Source: Candidatus Coatesiibacteriota bacterium (GTDB lineage: Bacteria; RBG-13-66-14; B26-G2). From it: DNA of 5,627 bases. The notes beneath the pieces are model-generated. The model was not told the DNA's origin, ran no database searches, and saw only the letters and a program-made list of their open reading frames with translations. Positions 5,274-5,627 of the stretch are shown in pieces. The stretch is from positions 1-5,627 of the forward strand of contig QMNJ01000102.1 in assembly GCA_003647715.1 (NCBI GenBank). The letters are read 5' to 3'. The translations under genes were made by a program, and so were the position numbers. Within the stretch, counting starts at the first letter, position 1. The number at the start of each line of letters is the position of its first letter.

Positions 5274-5627
5274 TGATGAATAGAGGGAGGGAGATATATG
5301 TTGTTGAATTGTATTGTAGATTTCTAAAAGAAGATTATTATCTTTACCACACAAAGTTACATTAAATATTATTGAAATCAATACATACCCTGAAATAGAA
5401 AACATATTTTACTCCTGCTACTTATTTCAGACATCTTGCATAAAGAAATTTTGAAACTTTTTATCTATGCCTCAAATCTTTTAATTCATGCAATTCTCTC
5501 CATTATGGAAGTATATATAACACACTTAAGATGGATTCTATATGTTCTACACATAAGAAAGGATTGGTTTATTTTGTCATAAGTATGGTAAATATCTCTT
5601 TTCTTTTTCTTAAAATTATCTTTAGCA
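5274..5627. other. AT-rich region without a recognisable gene
   Basis: About 350 bases upstream of the operon promoter. Stop codons are frequent in all six frames and no family motif was found in short translations. An 8-base inverted repeat, CTGAAATA at 5390-5397 and TATTTCAG at 5423-5430, has a 25-base AT-rich loop. A ribosome-site-like GGGAGGGAGATAT precedes an ATG at 5297 that opens only a nine-codon frame. The region runs off the window edge, so it may belong to the leader of a gene beyond it. Confidence 0.5.

Noticed and set aside
5297..5326. Nine-codon frame after GGGAGGGAGATAT
   Set aside because: Too short to support as a gene; could be a leader peptide, but nothing downstream in the window would be controlled by it.
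5390..5430. Inverted repeat CTGAAATA/TATTTCAG as an RNA hairpin or transposon end
   Set aside because: Long AT-rich loop, no flanking direct repeats, no transposase; expected by chance in this composition.

Overview
The window looks like a piece of a bacterial chromosome. Coding density is moderate, AT-rich intergenic gaps separate the genes, and Shine-Dalgarno sequences are strong (AGGAGG or GGAGGTGA types). Several genes have sigma-70-like promoters: one perfect TTGACA-N16-TATAAT pair, plus TTGAAT or TTGAAA boxes 17-18 bases from TATAAT or TACAAT. A lipoprotein-like export signal points the same way. Arginine is mostly AGA/AGG and isoleucine often ATA, a codon style common in thermophilic or uncultivated deep-branching bacteria. 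I cannot assign a phylum. No RNA gene, CRISPR array, insertion sequence or phage gene was seen.

Layout. At 8-349 (minus) is a small four-helix membrane protein. It is divergent from an ArsA/GET3-family ATPase at 504-1409 (plus). Next comes a type 1 periplasmic-binding protein of the branched-chain amino acid (LivJ) class, whose real start is probably TTG at 1538 (to 2686, plus). The stretch 2687-3302 has no intact gene but holds a decayed minus-strand M23 (lysostaphin/LytM-type) peptidase fragment at about 2819-3120, truncated at its N-terminus and frameshifted. From 3303 to 5217 all genes are on the minus strand. Read in transcription order they are a second four-helix membrane protein (5217-4861, GTG start), a class I SAM-dependent methyltransferase translationally coupled to it by an ATGA overlap (4864-4109), a single-domain cupin (4028-3687) and a DUF4342 protein (3620-3303). 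The last 350 bases or so hold no recognisable gene.

How the genes fit together. The only well supported operon is the membrane protein plus methyltransferase pair, behind the perfect promoter. The cupin and the DUF4342 gene each have their own promoter. The ATPase and the binding protein are co-oriented but 128 bases apart, with separate TATAAT boxes and unrelated functions. No permease or ATPase genes for the binding protein lie in the window. I see no defence system, biosynthetic cluster or other clearly new multi-gene system. The points most worth a second look are the M23 relic, the altered switch motifs of the ArsA-like ATPase, the re-assigned start of the binding protein and the promoter set.
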